Of a DNA stretch of 64,000 nt, positions 19,301 to 27,162 are shown in pieces; position 1 is the stretch's first letter, and every line of letters starts with the position of its first letter. The stretch spans positions 1-64,000 of the forward strand of contig NZ_WWCS01000023.1 of NCBI RefSeq assembly GCF_009857535.1, read 5' to 3'. The notes under the pieces are model-generated. The model searched no databases. It had not been told where the DNA came from and saw nothing but the letters and a program-made list of their open reading frames with translations. A program made the position numbers and the translations under genes. Source of the stretch: Duganella margarita (lineage in GTDB: Bacteria > Pseudomonadota > Gammaproteobacteria > Burkholderiales > Burkholderiaceae_D).

Positions 19301-19901
19301 AGCGGCTCATCGCCCATGCGTGCAGGCCGTAGTCGATGTACTCCTGCACCGAGGCCGGATACAGCACCGGAATGCCGCAGGCGTTGAGGATGTGGTCCGA
19401 CTGGTGCGCGGTGGAGGACGACTTGGCCGCGTGGTCGTCGCCGGCCAGTACCAGCACGCCGCCATGCTTGGCCGAGCCGGCGTTATTCGCGTGCTTGAAG
19501 ACGTCGCCGCAGCGGTCCACGCCGGGGCCTTTGCCGTACCACATGGAAAAGACGCCGTCGTATTTGGCGTCCTTGAAAAGATTGGTTTGCTGGGTGCCCC
19601 ACACGGCGGTCGCCGCCAGGTCTTCGTTCATCCCGGGATGGAATTTGACGTGGTGCGCGTCGAGGTATTTCTTGGCCTTCACCGCCGTCATGTCGACGCT
19701 GGTGACCGGCGAGCCGCGATAGCCGGTGATGTAGCCGGCCGTGTTCAAACCTGCCTTGAGGTCGCGCTCACGCTGCATCATCGGCAGGCGTATCAGCGCT
19801 TGCGTGCCGGTCATGAACGCGCGGCCGCGTTCCAGGGTCCATTTATCGTCCAGCGTAATGTCGGCCGGATCCAACTGCAAACCCTTGTGAGGTGCATTCA
19901 T
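16314..19901 (-). CDS. indolepyruvate ferredoxin oxidoreductase, fused alpha-gamma form
   Basis: A 1195-residue enzyme that oxidatively decarboxylates arylpyruvates (indole-, phenyl- or hydroxyphenylpyruvate) to aryl-acetyl-CoA with ferredoxin as acceptor. The N-terminal part is a pyrimidine-binding region with an intramolecular TYFHSG/GDG thiamine-diphosphate site near residue 500. In the middle are Fe-S ligands (CEGCGDC, SNC, then CNKDFSC, TGFC). The C-terminal gamma-type domain begins ITGIGGTGVVTVGQIL. Its length is typical of the single-chain proteobacterial form. The start has GGAGA upstream. HPPD is encoded just upstream on the same strand, pointing to tyrosine/phenylalanine breakdown. 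Confidence 0.9.
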   Translation of the reverse strand: MNAPHKGLQLDPADITLDDKWTLERGRAFMTGTQALIRLPMMQRERDLKAGLNTAGYITGYRGSPVTSVDMTAVKAKKYLDAHHVKFHPGMNEDLAATAVWGTQQTNLFKDAKYDGVFSMWYGKGPGVDRCGDVFKHANNAGSAKHGGVLVLAGDDHAAKSSSTAHQSDHILNACGIPVLYPASVQEYIDYGLHAWAMSRYTGLWVSMKCVTDIIESGAVVDFDPDRVQIQLPTDFDLPEGGLNIRWPDTVLDMEVRMNSYKWYAALAYCRANKLNKIIWDSPKPKIGIITAGKSYLDTRQALADLGIDEQAAADIGIRLYKIGMTWPLEADGVHEFAKGLDEILVVEEKRQILEYALKEELYNLPDGERPRVVGKFDDTGEWSNKGKTGHGDWLLPATYELNPAQIARAIASRIAHYCAGHPVAKRVQERVAYLEAKELALKTLPTKSNPQTDRTPYFCSGCPHNSSTKVPEGSRALAGIGCHYMVLWMDRETSTFTHMGAEGVTWVGQAPFTNEKHVFTNLGDGTYFHSGILAIRAAVAAKVNITYKILFNDAVAMTGGQQFDGPLDPGMISRQIAAEGVTPIIVVTDEPEKYPADYKWAEGVTVRHRSELMDVQRELRDKPGVSAMIYDQTCASEKRRRRKRNEYPDPAKRAVINEAVCEGCGDCSVQSNCLSVEPLETDLGRKRQINQSSCNKDFSCTTGFCPSFVTVEGGALKKPKKAATEGGANAGPQAVLPMPTLPSTETPFGILITGIGGTGVVTVGQILAMAAHVENKGAIVLDMSGLAQKGGPVMSHVRLADHQSDLHSTRVGTGSADLVIGCDLIVTASRDALSRMGEGRTRAMINSTGSSTAAFVKNPDWQFPDASSRGEIIRACGNDNVDFVDAGQIATALMGDSIATNMFMLGYAFQKGFVPLSEASLIKAIELNGVSVAFNKAAFNWGRTAAHDLASVTKLTTPAKVIEFKRIQTLDDIIAKRVELLTAYQDANYAKQYKSFVDQVRAEEAKLGKSTRLAEAVARYYYKLMAYKDEYEVARLYTDGAFQQKIAGMFEGDIKLKFHLAPPLMAKHDAQGHLIKKEFGPWMMKAFGVLAKFKGLRGTALDVFGYTAERKMERALIGEYRDTVAGLLPKLTAENLAQAVAIASIPEDIRGYGHVKERHLAAAKQKEAALLSSFGKPATVELHRVGGVTETHAA

Positions 19902-20000
19902 TGTCTTGTCTCCAATATTCTCGAATCTGCGCGGCAGTGCCGGGTAGGCTCTGCCGCGTTCGCGCCGGTGCTCTGTCTATGTGCTTTGCTACCGGCCTTG

Positions 20001-20033
20001 TACTACTTGGATACTACTTTGGTACTACTCTAC
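20001..20033. repeat. three 11-bp direct repeats upstream of the oxidoreductase gene
   Basis: TACTACTTGGA, TACTACTTTGG and TACTACTCTAC follow one another without gaps in the 135-bp space between the HPPD stop and the oxidoreductase start. The 11-bp period is about one helical turn, so the TACTACT cores face the same side of the DNA. It may be an operator array; no regulator is known. Confidence 0.7.
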
Positions 20034-20036
20034 TCT

Positions 20037-21158
20037 TTATGCAGTGGCCTTGCTTGGGTCCTGCAGTACGCCGCGCTTGATCTGGTCCAGTTCGATAGAC
20101 TCGAACAGCGCGCGGAAGTTCCCCTCGCCGAAGCCCTGATCGCCCTTGCGCTGAATGATCTCGTAGAAGATCGGACCGATGACGTTCTGCGTGAAGATTT
20201 GCAGCAGCAGTTCGCGCTCGGTCTCATTGCTCTGGCCATCGATCAGGATGCGCAGGCGGCGCAGCTCTTCCAGGCGCTCGCCGTGGTTTGGCAGGCGACG
20301 GTTCACCAGCTCATAATAAGTCTCGATGGTGTCCTGGAAGGCGATGCCGGTCTTCTTCATGCCTTCGATCGACGAGTAGATATCGTCGGTGCCCAGCGCA
20401 ATGTGCTGGATGCCTTCGCCATGGTACTCGTCCAGGTACTCGGCGATCTGCGATTTGTCGTCCGACGATTCATTGATCGGAATGCGCACCTTGCCGCACG
20501 GGGAAGTCATGGCTTTCGACTTCAGGCCGGTCAGCTTGCCCTCGATGTCGAAGTAGCGCACTTCGCGGAAGTTGAACATCTTCTCGTAGAAGTCCGCCCA
20601 TTCCTTCATGCGGCCGCGGTGGACGTTGTTGGTCAGGTGGTCGATATAGGTCAGGCCATGGCCGACCGGATTGGCTTGCGCGCCGGGGATGGCGACGAAG
20701 TCCACGTCATAGATGCTGATATCGCCGATCGCGCCCTGCTGGGCATCGGCGTTCTTGCCGCGCCAGCGGTCCACCAGATAGATCAGCGAATCGCCCACGC
20801 CCTTGATCGCCGGGATATTCAGTTCCATCGGGCCGGTCTTGTTATCGAAGCCCCAGGCGCCCTTTTCCAGCATGGACTTATAGGCAAACGCCGCATCCTG
20901 CACGCGGATGCCGATGGCGCACACCGACGGACCGTGATGGCGCGCGAAGCGCTGCGCAAACGAGTCCTTCTCGGCGTTGATGATGAAGTTGATTTCGCCC
21001 TGACGGTACAGGGTGACGTCCTTGTGGCGATGGCGGGCGATGGCGGTAAAGCCCATGCTCTCGAACAGCGCGCCGAGGGCTTTAGGATCGGGGGCAGCGT
21101 ATTCGACGAATTCAAAACCGTCGGTGCCCATCGGGTTGTCCCATGGCTGGAATTGCAT
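20037..21158 (-). CDS. hppD: 4-hydroxyphenylpyruvate dioxygenase
   Basis: A 373-residue non-haem iron enzyme turning 4-hydroxyphenylpyruvate into homogentisate in tyrosine catabolism. The iron ligands are visible as H174 (YIDHLTN), H252 (IQHIALGT) and E333 (IFYEIIQRKG), with the C-terminal gate helix QGFGEGNFRALFESIE. The ATG at 21158 has a strong AAGGAGA; the 60 residues of open frame upstream are the divergent promoter region and part of the Lrp gene. No homogentisate dioxygenase is present in this window. Confidence 0.95.
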   Translation of the reverse strand: MQFQPWDNPMGTDGFEFVEYAAPDPKALGALFESMGFTAIARHRHKDVTLYRQGEINFIINAEKDSFAQRFARHHGPSVCAIGIRVQDAAFAYKSMLEKGAWGFDNKTGPMELNIPAIKGVGDSLIYLVDRWRGKNADAQQGAIGDISIYDVDFVAIPGAQANPVGHGLTYIDHLTNNVHRGRMKEWADFYEKMFNFREVRYFDIEGKLTGLKSKAMTSPCGKVRIPINESSDDKSQIAEYLDEYHGEGIQHIALGTDDIYSSIEGMKKTGIAFQDTIETYYELVNRRLPNHGERLEELRRLRILIDGQSNETERELLLQIFTQNVIGPIFYEIIQRKGDQGFGEGNFRALFESIELDQIKRGVLQDPSKATA

Positions 21159-21245
21159 GCGTGTCTCCTTATTCGAATAGCGCACAGTATAGATCCGCTT
21201 CGGAAGCAGAAAATTGCAAACAGTTCCCACGCCGCCCCGGTTTGA

Positions 21246-21258
21246 GCAATAATATTGC
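21246..21258. promoter_or_regulatory. Lrp-like palindromic operator
   Basis: GCAATA-A-TATTGC is a perfect 13-bp palindrome in the 126-bp AT-rich space between hppD and the divergent lrp-type gene, about 27 nt before the regulator's ATG. With flanks AG and CT it resembles the AG-AT-rich-CT shape of Lrp/AsnC sites. It is a candidate site for autoregulation and hppD control. Confidence 0.5.
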
Positions 21259-21284
21259 CTTAATTTGTAATTTATGAGGTATTT

Positions 21285-21806
21285 ATGACCAAGATTGCGC
21301 TGGACAAAACCGATCGTAAGATTCTTTCTATATTGCAATCGGACGGCCGGCTGTCGAACCAGGACGTCGCCGAGCTGGTGGCGCTGTCACCCTCGCCCTG
21401 CCTGCGCCGCATCAAGCGCCTGGAGGAGGCCGGCGTGATTCGCCAGTACGTGGCGCTGCTGGACCCGGACAAGATCGGCCTGGGCCTGCTGGCCTATGTG
21501 AACGTGCGGCTGGAGAAGCACAGCGAAGCGGCGGCCCACAGCAACGCCCGCGCGCTGGGCGCCGCCAACGCGCCGCCATCGCCGCGCGCCGACTTTGCCG
21601 AATCCGTGGCGCAGTGGCCGGAAGTGGTGGCCTGCTATGCGATGACCGGCGAAATGGACTACCTGCTGCGGGTGCACGTGGAAGACATGGACCACTTCTC
21701 GCGCTTCATGATGGCGACGCTGCTGCGCCACCCCGCGGTGCTGGATGTGAAGTCGTCGTTCGCGCTTCAGCGCATCAAGGACACCACCGCGCTGCCGCTG
21801 GTGTAA
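21285..21806 (+). CDS. Lrp/AsnC-family transcriptional regulator
   Basis: A 173-residue regulator. The N-terminal helix-turn-helix (LDKTDRKILSILQSDGRLS, NQDVAELVALSPSPCLRRIKRLEEAGVI) and the C-terminal RAM ligand domain (VVACYAMTGEMDYLLRV, DMDHFSRFM) are clear. A stretch of about 15 Ala/Pro-rich residues between the two halves (NARALGAANAPPSPR) is longer than in typical Lrp proteins (about 150-165 aa). It is divergent from hppD, so it probably senses an aromatic amino acid or arylpyruvate and controls hppD; the ligand is inferred from context only. Confidence 0.9.
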   Translation: MTKIALDKTDRKILSILQSDGRLSNQDVAELVALSPSPCLRRIKRLEEAGVIRQYVALLDPDKIGLGLLAYVNVRLEKHSEAAAHSNARALGAANAPPSPRADFAESVAQWPEVVACYAMTGEMDYLLRVHVEDMDHFSRFMMATLLRHPAVLDVKSSFALQRIKDTTALPLV

Positions 21807-21819
21807 TTACCGACGCTAA

Positions 21820-22572
21820 TTACCAGAGTTTCGCCAGCGGCAGCGTCACGCCGCCGAACAGCGACCAGTCCTGCGAGGCAGACGTCAGTCCGCGCGCCAC
21901 GCCAAAGTCGAACACCAGCCGCTTAGTGGGACTGTACGACGCGGCCACCAGCAGCTGCGCGGTGTTCAGCGTGTTTTCGCGGTGGGTGCCGGACAGTTCG
22001 CTGATGGCTTGCCATTTGTCGGAAATCGGCGTGGAGAACGCGCTGGCCCAGCCGATCTGCGTGCGGCCGGTGCCGGCGTCATAAGCGCCGAGGCGCGTGG
22101 CGTTCAGATTGGCGTCCATGTGCACCGGGCCCATGTCGCGGCTGAAGATGCCGTTGATGCTGTAATCGCTCTTGCCGCTGCCGATGGTGTCCCTGGCTGT
22201 CGGCGCCTTGGCTCCAAGCTCCATGCCGAACGCGGTGGCGTCATCGATGATGAAGGCGCGCTTCAGCACAAAGGTGGTGTCGCCAAAGCCGCGCTGGCGC
22301 GGGCCGCCGTCTTCCCGTGACGAGACGAAGGACTCGCCTTCAATCAGCACGCCCCACTGTTCATTGAACGCCAGCTTGAAGGTGTACGGCAGGCTGTCAC
22401 GCCGGCTGTCGCTGGACTTGGCGCTCAGGAAGCCGGTTTCAAATTCCAGCTGGCCGGGCGTCGGCAGCTGCGCCGGCGTGGACACCGACGGGCGATACGG
22501 CAGGACGGCATCGTCCTGCGCATAGAGTGGCGCCATCACGGCGCACAAAGTGAGGAATACGAGCGGTTTCAT
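21820..22572 (-). CDS. outer-membrane beta-barrel 'transporter' protein of unknown substrate
   Basis: A 250-residue protein with a signal peptide (cleavage near PLYA) and alternating amphipathic strands, ending in W. The layout (PTPGQLEFETGF, LAFNEQWGVLIEGE, RGFGDTTFVLKRAF, YSINGIFSRDMG) matches the MetA-pathway-of-phenol-like or generic 'transporter' barrels of Proteobacteria. It starts 21 nt after the dsbD stop, so it may be the last gene of the mrtJ-dsbD operon. Its ribosome binding site is weak. The function is not known. Confidence 0.6.
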   Translation of the reverse strand: MKPLVFLTLCAVMAPLYAQDDAVLPYRPSVSTPAQLPTPGQLEFETGFLSAKSSDSRRDSLPYTFKLAFNEQWGVLIEGESFVSSREDGGPRQRGFGDTTFVLKRAFIIDDATAFGMELGAKAPTARDTIGSGKSDYSINGIFSRDMGPVHMDANLNATRLGAYDAGTGRTQIGWASAFSTPISDKWQAISELSGTHRENTLNTAQLLVAASYSPTKRLVFDFGVARGLTSASQDWSLFGGVTLPLAKLW

Positions 22573-22593
22573 GCCGCGTATTCTACCTGCGAT

Positions 22594-24423
22594 TCAGGAA
22601 TCGATATGGCGCGCCAGGTGCTGGACGAACGGCTCGGCGGCCAGGAAGCCGATCACGCGGCTGTCCGGCACCTCCTTGCCGCCCTTGAACAGGATGATGC
22701 CCGGTGGGCCGAACAAACCGAAACGCTTCATCAGCGCCTTGTCGTCGGCGTTGTTGGCGGTAACGTCGACCTGGATCAGCTTCACCTGTTTCAGCTTGCC
22801 CATCACTTCCGGCCTGGAGAAGGTGAAGCGCTCCATCTCCTTGCAGGACACGCACCAGTCGGCGTAGAAGTCCAGCATCACCGGCGTGCTGCTGCCGGCC
22901 AGTACCTGATCCAGTTCGGCGCTGGTCTTGATGCGGCTGAAGTGCACCTCGCCACCCTCGCCCGCCGCCGGTTTGTCGGCGCGGGCGATGCTCAGGTGAC
23001 CGAGTGGCTGCAGCACATCGCGACCAGCGCTGGCGGCGCCGGTCAGCTCAAACAGGCCGACCAGCAGCAAGGCGAGTCCCAATGTCTTGCCGACGTAGGC
23101 GCGCAGCTCCGCGCCTTTTTGCAGCGGTTCGAATACGTGCAGGAACATCGCGCACAGTAAAGCGAACAAGCCCCACATGGCCATGTTGACGGTGACGCTG
23201 AACACCGGCGACACCATCCAGATGGCGACTGCGATCAGCAGCAGGCCGAAGACCTTCTTCACGCCGTTCATCCAGGCGCCGGCGCGTGGCAGCAGGCTGC
23301 CTGCCGAGACGCCGGTCAGCAGCAGAGGCACGCTCATGCCGGCAGCCATCGAGAACAGCGCCCAGCCGCCGGTCCAGACGTTGCGCGTCTGGCTGATGTA
23401 GAGCAGCGCGCCGGCCAGCGGACCGGCCACGCATGGGCCGACGATCAGCGCCGACAAGGCGCCCATCACGAACACGCCGGCGAAACGGCCACCGCTCATG
23501 CCGTTGCTCTTTTCATTCAGGCGGCTTTGCAGGCTGCTCGGCAGTTGCAGCTGGTAGACGTCGAACATCGACAGCGCGAGCAGCACCAGCAGCGCGCCAA
23601 AGGTCAGCAGCACCCATGGCTTTTGCAGTGCGCCAGCCAGGCCTTCGCCAGCCAGGCCGGCCGCCACGCCGAGCGAGGTGTAGACCAGCGCCATGCCGAG
23701 CGAATACGCCAGCGCCAGTGTAAAGCCCCGACCGCGCGAGACAGCGCCTTCGCCGACAATGATCGAGGACAGGATCGGCACCATCGGCAGCACGCACGGC
23801 GTGAACGACAGCAGCAGGCCGAAGGCCAGGAAGGCCAGGCCGATGCGCCATACGCTGCCGCTTTGCAGCGTGCGCTGGGCCAGCGAGCTGTCGTCTTCAT
23901 GCGGCGCGGCCGGCGGCGCGGCGGGGGCGGCGGCCGTGGTTGCGGTGGTCTGCGCGGTGGTCTGCGCGACAGCAGGCGGCGACGCCGCAGCGTCATCCAC
24001 CGTCTTCAGCTTGCCCGGCGCAGCCGGATCCACATGAAAGCTTTGCGACGCCGGCGAGTAGCACAAGCCCGCGTCCGCACAGCCCTGATAGCCGACTTGC
24101 AGCGTAAACGGCGCACTAGCCGTCACCGGCAGATCGACCACCAGCTTGTTCTGGTAAGTCTCCATCTCCTTATTGAAGTTGGTATCGAACTTGCGCAAGC
24201 CAGCCGGCAGCAGCGGCACGCCTACACTACCGTTAAAACTCAAGCGGTCGCGGTACAAGTGATACTCTGGCGCGATCACCCACGTCAGCCGCACCGTATG
24301 CGCATCGACCAGCTCCCCCTGCAGCTGGAACGCCTGTTCCGGCTCCAGAAAATCCCCAGCGCGCGACCAGCCGCTGAACAGGACCAACACCAATGCCATG
24401 AAGGCCTTCATCCACTTATTCAT
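22594..24423 (-). CDS. dsbD: protein-disulfide reductase DsbD
   Basis: A 609-residue transmembrane electron carrier passing reducing power from cytoplasmic thioredoxin to periplasmic thiol proteins. All three redox modules are intact. The N-terminal alpha domain has C115/C121 in GCADAGLCYSP. The eight-helix beta domain has TPCVLPMVP and GPCVAGPLAG. The C-terminal thioredoxin domain has DWCVSCKE. An Ala-rich linker follows the alpha domain. The ATG overlaps the apbE stop (ATGA). It would supply electrons to TlpA or the cysteine-containing proteins of the same operon, besides general roles. Confidence 0.92.
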   Translation of the reverse strand: MNKWMKAFMALVLVLFSGWSRAGDFLEPEQAFQLQGELVDAHTVRLTWVIAPEYHLYRDRLSFNGSVGVPLLPAGLRKFDTNFNKEMETYQNKLVVDLPVTASAPFTLQVGYQGCADAGLCYSPASQSFHVDPAAPGKLKTVDDAAASPPAVAQTTAQTTATTAAAPAAPPAAPHEDDSSLAQRTLQSGSVWRIGLAFLAFGLLLSFTPCVLPMVPILSSIIVGEGAVSRGRGFTLALAYSLGMALVYTSLGVAAGLAGEGLAGALQKPWVLLTFGALLVLLALSMFDVYQLQLPSSLQSRLNEKSNGMSGGRFAGVFVMGALSALIVGPCVAGPLAGALLYISQTRNVWTGGWALFSMAAGMSVPLLLTGVSAGSLLPRAGAWMNGVKKVFGLLLIAVAIWMVSPVFSVTVNMAMWGLFALLCAMFLHVFEPLQKGAELRAYVGKTLGLALLLVGLFELTGAASAGRDVLQPLGHLSIARADKPAAGEGGEVHFSRIKTSAELDQVLAGSSTPVMLDFYADWCVSCKEMERFTFSRPEVMGKLKQVKLIQVDVTANNADDKALMKRFGLFGPPGIILFKGGKEVPDSRVIGFLAAEPFVQHLARHIDS

Positions 24424-25319
24424 ATCAGATCCCTATACAACATCTGCCCTTCGTCATCGACGGCCAGATAGGCCATGTCGGACGCATTGAGAAAATCCAG
24501 ACCATCGCGCTGCTTCAGCATGGCGATGGTGGAACAGCTGCCCGCCGCCACCGCCACCGGCGCCAGCACGCTGACCGAGCGCCAGTAACGCACCGGCATG
24601 CCATCGCGCGGATCGAGAATGTGGCAATAGCGCTGCCCATCCAGTTCAAAAAACCGCTCGTAATCGCCGCTGGTGGCCAGCGCGCCTTCGCTGACGTCGA
24701 TCGTCGCCAGCACGCCCTCGGCTTCGCGCGGGTGCTGGATGCCGATGGACCACGGCCTGCCATCCATGCGCGGCCCGATAAAACGCATATCGCCACCCAG
24801 GTTCACGTAGCCGTGCCGCACGCCGGCGTGCATCAGCAAGGTCGCCGCGCGGTCGGCCGCATATTCCTTGCCGAAGCCGCCGAAATCGATCTCCATGCCG
24901 GCCCGCCGCAGATAGATATCGAACACGCCGCACTCCACCTGATGCCAGCCGACCAGCGCCAGCAAAGGTTCCAGCACCGCCGCCGGGGGCACGCTTGGCC
25001 GGCGAAAATCCCACGCCTTGCGCAGCACGCCGGAGGTGATGTCGAATAACCCGCCACTGGCGCTGAACAGCGCAGCGGCGTAGCTAAACAACTCGGCCGT
25101 TTCCCGATCGACCGCCACCGCCTTGCGGCCGGCTTCCGCATTGATGCGCGAGACGATGCTATCCGGCCGGTAGCGCGAATATTTATGCTCGATGCGCCGC
25201 ACCTCATCCACCGCCTGGTGCATCAGCCGCTGCGCGCTGTCGCCGTCCGGCGCCGCCAGACGGATCTCGCAGCGGCTACCCATGGCGTCGAACAGAATGC
25301 GGTGGATCGCGTCGACCAT
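24420..25319 (-). CDS. apbE: FAD:protein FMN transferase (ApbE family), no visible signal peptide
   Basis: A 299-residue flavin transferase that links FMN covalently to Ser/Thr of target proteins. Family motifs are present: FDAMGSRCEIRL at the N-terminus, SGGLFDIT, DFGGFGKEYAADRA, NLGGDMRF and HILDPRDGMPV (metal/FAD site). The ATG at 25319 lies 2 nt after the upstream stop; a GTG three codons earlier would overlap that gene. The N-terminus has neither lipobox nor hydrophobic leader, unlike many exported ApbE proteins, so flavinylation may occur in the cytoplasm before export. The target is unknown. Confidence 0.88.
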   Translation of the reverse strand: MVDAIHRILFDAMGSRCEIRLAAPDGDSAQRLMHQAVDEVRRIEHKYSRYRPDSIVSRINAEAGRKAVAVDRETAELFSYAAALFSASGGLFDITSGVLRKAWDFRRPSVPPAAVLEPLLALVGWHQVECGVFDIYLRRAGMEIDFGGFGKEYAADRAATLLMHAGVRHGYVNLGGDMRFIGPRMDGRPWSIGIQHPREAEGVLATIDVSEGALATSGDYERFFELDGQRYCHILDPRDGMPVRYWRSVSVLAPVAVAAGSCSTIAMLKQRDGLDFLNASDMAYLAVDDEGQMLYRDLI

Positions 25320-25321
25320 GT

Positions 25322-26452
25322 CTACCACTGCCGGTTAATCGCGATCTGCACGGTCTGCGCGCGGAAAGCATCCAGTCCCGGACTCCCCTGGTGGAACAGG
25401 CGCCAGCTGCCGCGCTGCTGGTAGGCCGACACTTTGGCGTCCACCGACCACAGCTTGTCAATCTGCTTGCTGGCCTTGAGCCCCAGCGTGACCGCGCCGA
25501 AACCGGACAGGCGCTGGTCCGCCGACATGTAGCCGGTGCCGTTGTACCCCGGCGGGAACGGCGCTCCCAGCTTGCTGTCGTACACCGGGTCGTAATAGAA
25601 GCTGGCGGCGCTTTGCGTGTACAGGCGCACCTCCGGCGTCAGCGTCCAGCCGCCCGACAGCGGCTGCACGTACTCGGCGCCCAGCGTATGGCCGCGGATG
25701 CCGAAGCTGTCGCGGTAGTAGCGGTAGCTCAGCCGGGTGGTGCCATCGGTGGCGGCGACGTGGTGGTTCCAGCGCGCCAGCAGCGTAGTCTCCGAGCGGC
25801 TGCGCGGACGGTTGTCGAAGGCCTTGTACGGATCGGAGAAGTAGCCGCTGCCATCGTCGTAACCGAGCGTCAGTTGCGCTACGTCGTTCGCCGTCAGCAC
25901 CTGTGTTACGCCCAGCAGGAAGTTGGTGGTGCGCTTGCGCTCATTGGTGACGATGCGGTTGACCGGATCGATCTTGTCATCGGAATGACCGATGCCGGCG
26001 CTCCAGGTGGTGTTGCGGTCCTCGCTCTCGTAACTGCCCTGCAGCGACAGCGCGCGCGACACGTAGTCATGCTCGGTCGAATACGCCGCGCCCACCGTCA
26101 CGCTGCCGCGCTCCAGATAGCGGGTCAGCGCTACGTCACCGGCCTTGCGGTCATCGCTCATGCGCGAGGCGCCGGAGACCGCCGTGTGGTAACGCGGCGA
26201 AGCGCCCGACACGTCATCCTTCACCAGCGTGCCACTGACGCTCCACACGCCTGCCACCGGCGTCATGATCGACACCGACGGCGCATGCACGCGGATGCGG
26301 TCCAGGCCCGATTGGCTGTCCTGATAATCCAGGTAGCCGACGCTGATGACGCCATTGGTCGGCGGCGCTTCGGCGTGCGCCTGCACGCCCGGCAGCATCA
26401 GCGCCGCCGACAGAATGGATGCGGCCATGCCGCTCTCTTTGTTGATCGTCAT
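25322..26452 (-). CDS. DUF3570 family outer-membrane beta-barrel protein
   Basis: A 376-residue exported protein: a signal peptide of about 27 residues (ending AHA), then repeated amphipathic beta-strands (GSVTVGAAYSTEHDYVS, TWSAGIGHSDDKID, TNFLLGVTQVLTANDVAQ), ending in an aromatic residue (NRQW) like outer-membrane barrels. The family is recognised from its usual company with DUF4266, ApbE and TlpA genes. The ATG has AAGGA upstream. It probably forms the outer-membrane component of the operon's system. Molecular function is unknown. Confidence 0.75.
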   Translation of the reverse strand: MTINKESGMAASILSAALMLPGVQAHAEAPPTNGVISVGYLDYQDSQSGLDRIRVHAPSVSIMTPVAGVWSVSGTLVKDDVSGASPRYHTAVSGASRMSDDRKAGDVALTRYLERGSVTVGAAYSTEHDYVSRALSLQGSYESEDRNTTWSAGIGHSDDKIDPVNRIVTNERKRTTNFLLGVTQVLTANDVAQLTLGYDDGSGYFSDPYKAFDNRPRSRSETTLLARWNHHVAATDGTTRLSYRYYRDSFGIRGHTLGAEYVQPLSGGWTLTPEVRLYTQSAASFYYDPVYDSKLGAPFPPGYNGTGYMSADQRLSGFGAVTLGLKASKQIDKLWSVDAKVSAYQQRGSWRLFHQGSPGLDAFRAQTVQIAINRQW

Positions 26453-26461
26453 GGGTCGTCC

Positions 26462-26677
26462 TTAATTACAGCCGCAACCACCGCCACCCACACCGGCGCC
26501 GCCGGACGAGGCTTCGCGGCTGGTGTAGATATGGTCGTCGTAGCGGTTAAACAGGCTGCCGTCCTTGAAGGTCATTTCGCTGCGCGCCAGCGTGCCCTTC
26601 TCCCACGGCTGCACCTTGCCGATCGAAGCGCAGCCACTCAGCACAGCCAATGCTGCCAAAGCCAGTACGGTCTTCAT
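26462..26677 (-). CDS. DUF4266 family small lipoprotein with Gly4-Cys-Gly-Cys tail
   Basis: A 71-residue protein. The signal peptide has the lipobox LSGC (Cys16). A short polar middle contains WEKGTLARSEM and FNRYDDHIYTSREA. The C-terminus is SSGG-AGVGGGGCGCN with Cys68 and Cys70. The tail is the conserved feature of this family as I recall it, and it could be a modification, metal or thiol-redox site. The ATG overlaps the tlpA stop (ATGA). A TlpA thioredoxin gene precedes it, and flavin transferase and DsbD genes lie downstream. Confidence 0.8.
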   Translation of the reverse strand: MKTVLALAALAVLSGCASIGKVQPWEKGTLARSEMTFKDGSLFNRYDDHIYTSREASSGGAGVGGGGCGCN

Positions 26678-27162
26678 TTGACCCCTCCCAGCGCGGATTG
26701 GATCTTGTTTTCCAGCTCGGCGCGATCTGCCTCGCGGAAGCCGGAATGCTCCAGCAGCACCTTGCCGTCCGGTCCAATCAGCACGCTGCTCGGCATACCC
26801 TTGATGCCGTAGCTGCGCGGCGTCGCGCCCTGCGGGTCAAAGGCGATGGCAAAGCGCGCCGGCGTAGCGGTCAGGAACTGACGCGCGTCATCGCTCTTGG
26901 CGTCGACGTTGACGCCGACGATCTGCAAGCCCTTGCCGCCGTACTTGGCCTGCATCTCGTTCATCCACGGGAAGGACTGGCGGCACGGGCCGCACCAGGA
27001 GGCCCAGAAGTCCACATACACCACCTTGCCCTGCAACTTGGCCAGCTTGACCGCGCCATCCAGGCCAGGCAGGTCGAACTGCGGCGCCGGGGCGCCCTTG
27101 TCCAGCGCCTGGGCCGAGGATGCCGCAAGTAAGGCGGCCAGCATCATCATCTTCATTTTCAT
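26674..27162 (-). CDS. TlpA-family periplasmic thioredoxin
   Basis: A 162-residue thiol-disulfide protein. A Met-rich signal peptide ends near AQA. The thioredoxin fold begins FDLPGLDG and carries the active site WASWCGPC, with the cis-Pro in GIKGMPSSVLIG. It overlaps both neighbours by 4 nt (ATGA), so it is translated in step with the JDVT-CTERM cytochrome and the DUF4266 lipoprotein. Likely role: reducing or protecting cysteines of those two proteins, fed by DsbD. This role is inferred. Confidence 0.9.
   Translation of the reverse strand: MKMKMMMLAALLAASSAQALDKGAPAPQFDLPGLDGAVKLAKLQGKVVYVDFWASWCGPCRQSFPWMNEMQAKYGGKGLQIVGVNVDAKSDDARQFLTATPARFAIAFDPQGATPRSYGIKGMPSSVLIGPDGKVLLEHSGFREADRAELENKIQSALGGVK

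Noticed and set aside
16299..21245. A 1648-codon plus-strand open frame spanning two minus-strand genes
   Set aside because: It is the antisense shadow of the oxidoreductase and HPPD genes in GC-rich DNA; composition is His/Arg/Gln-rich without domains, and no ribosome binding site fits.
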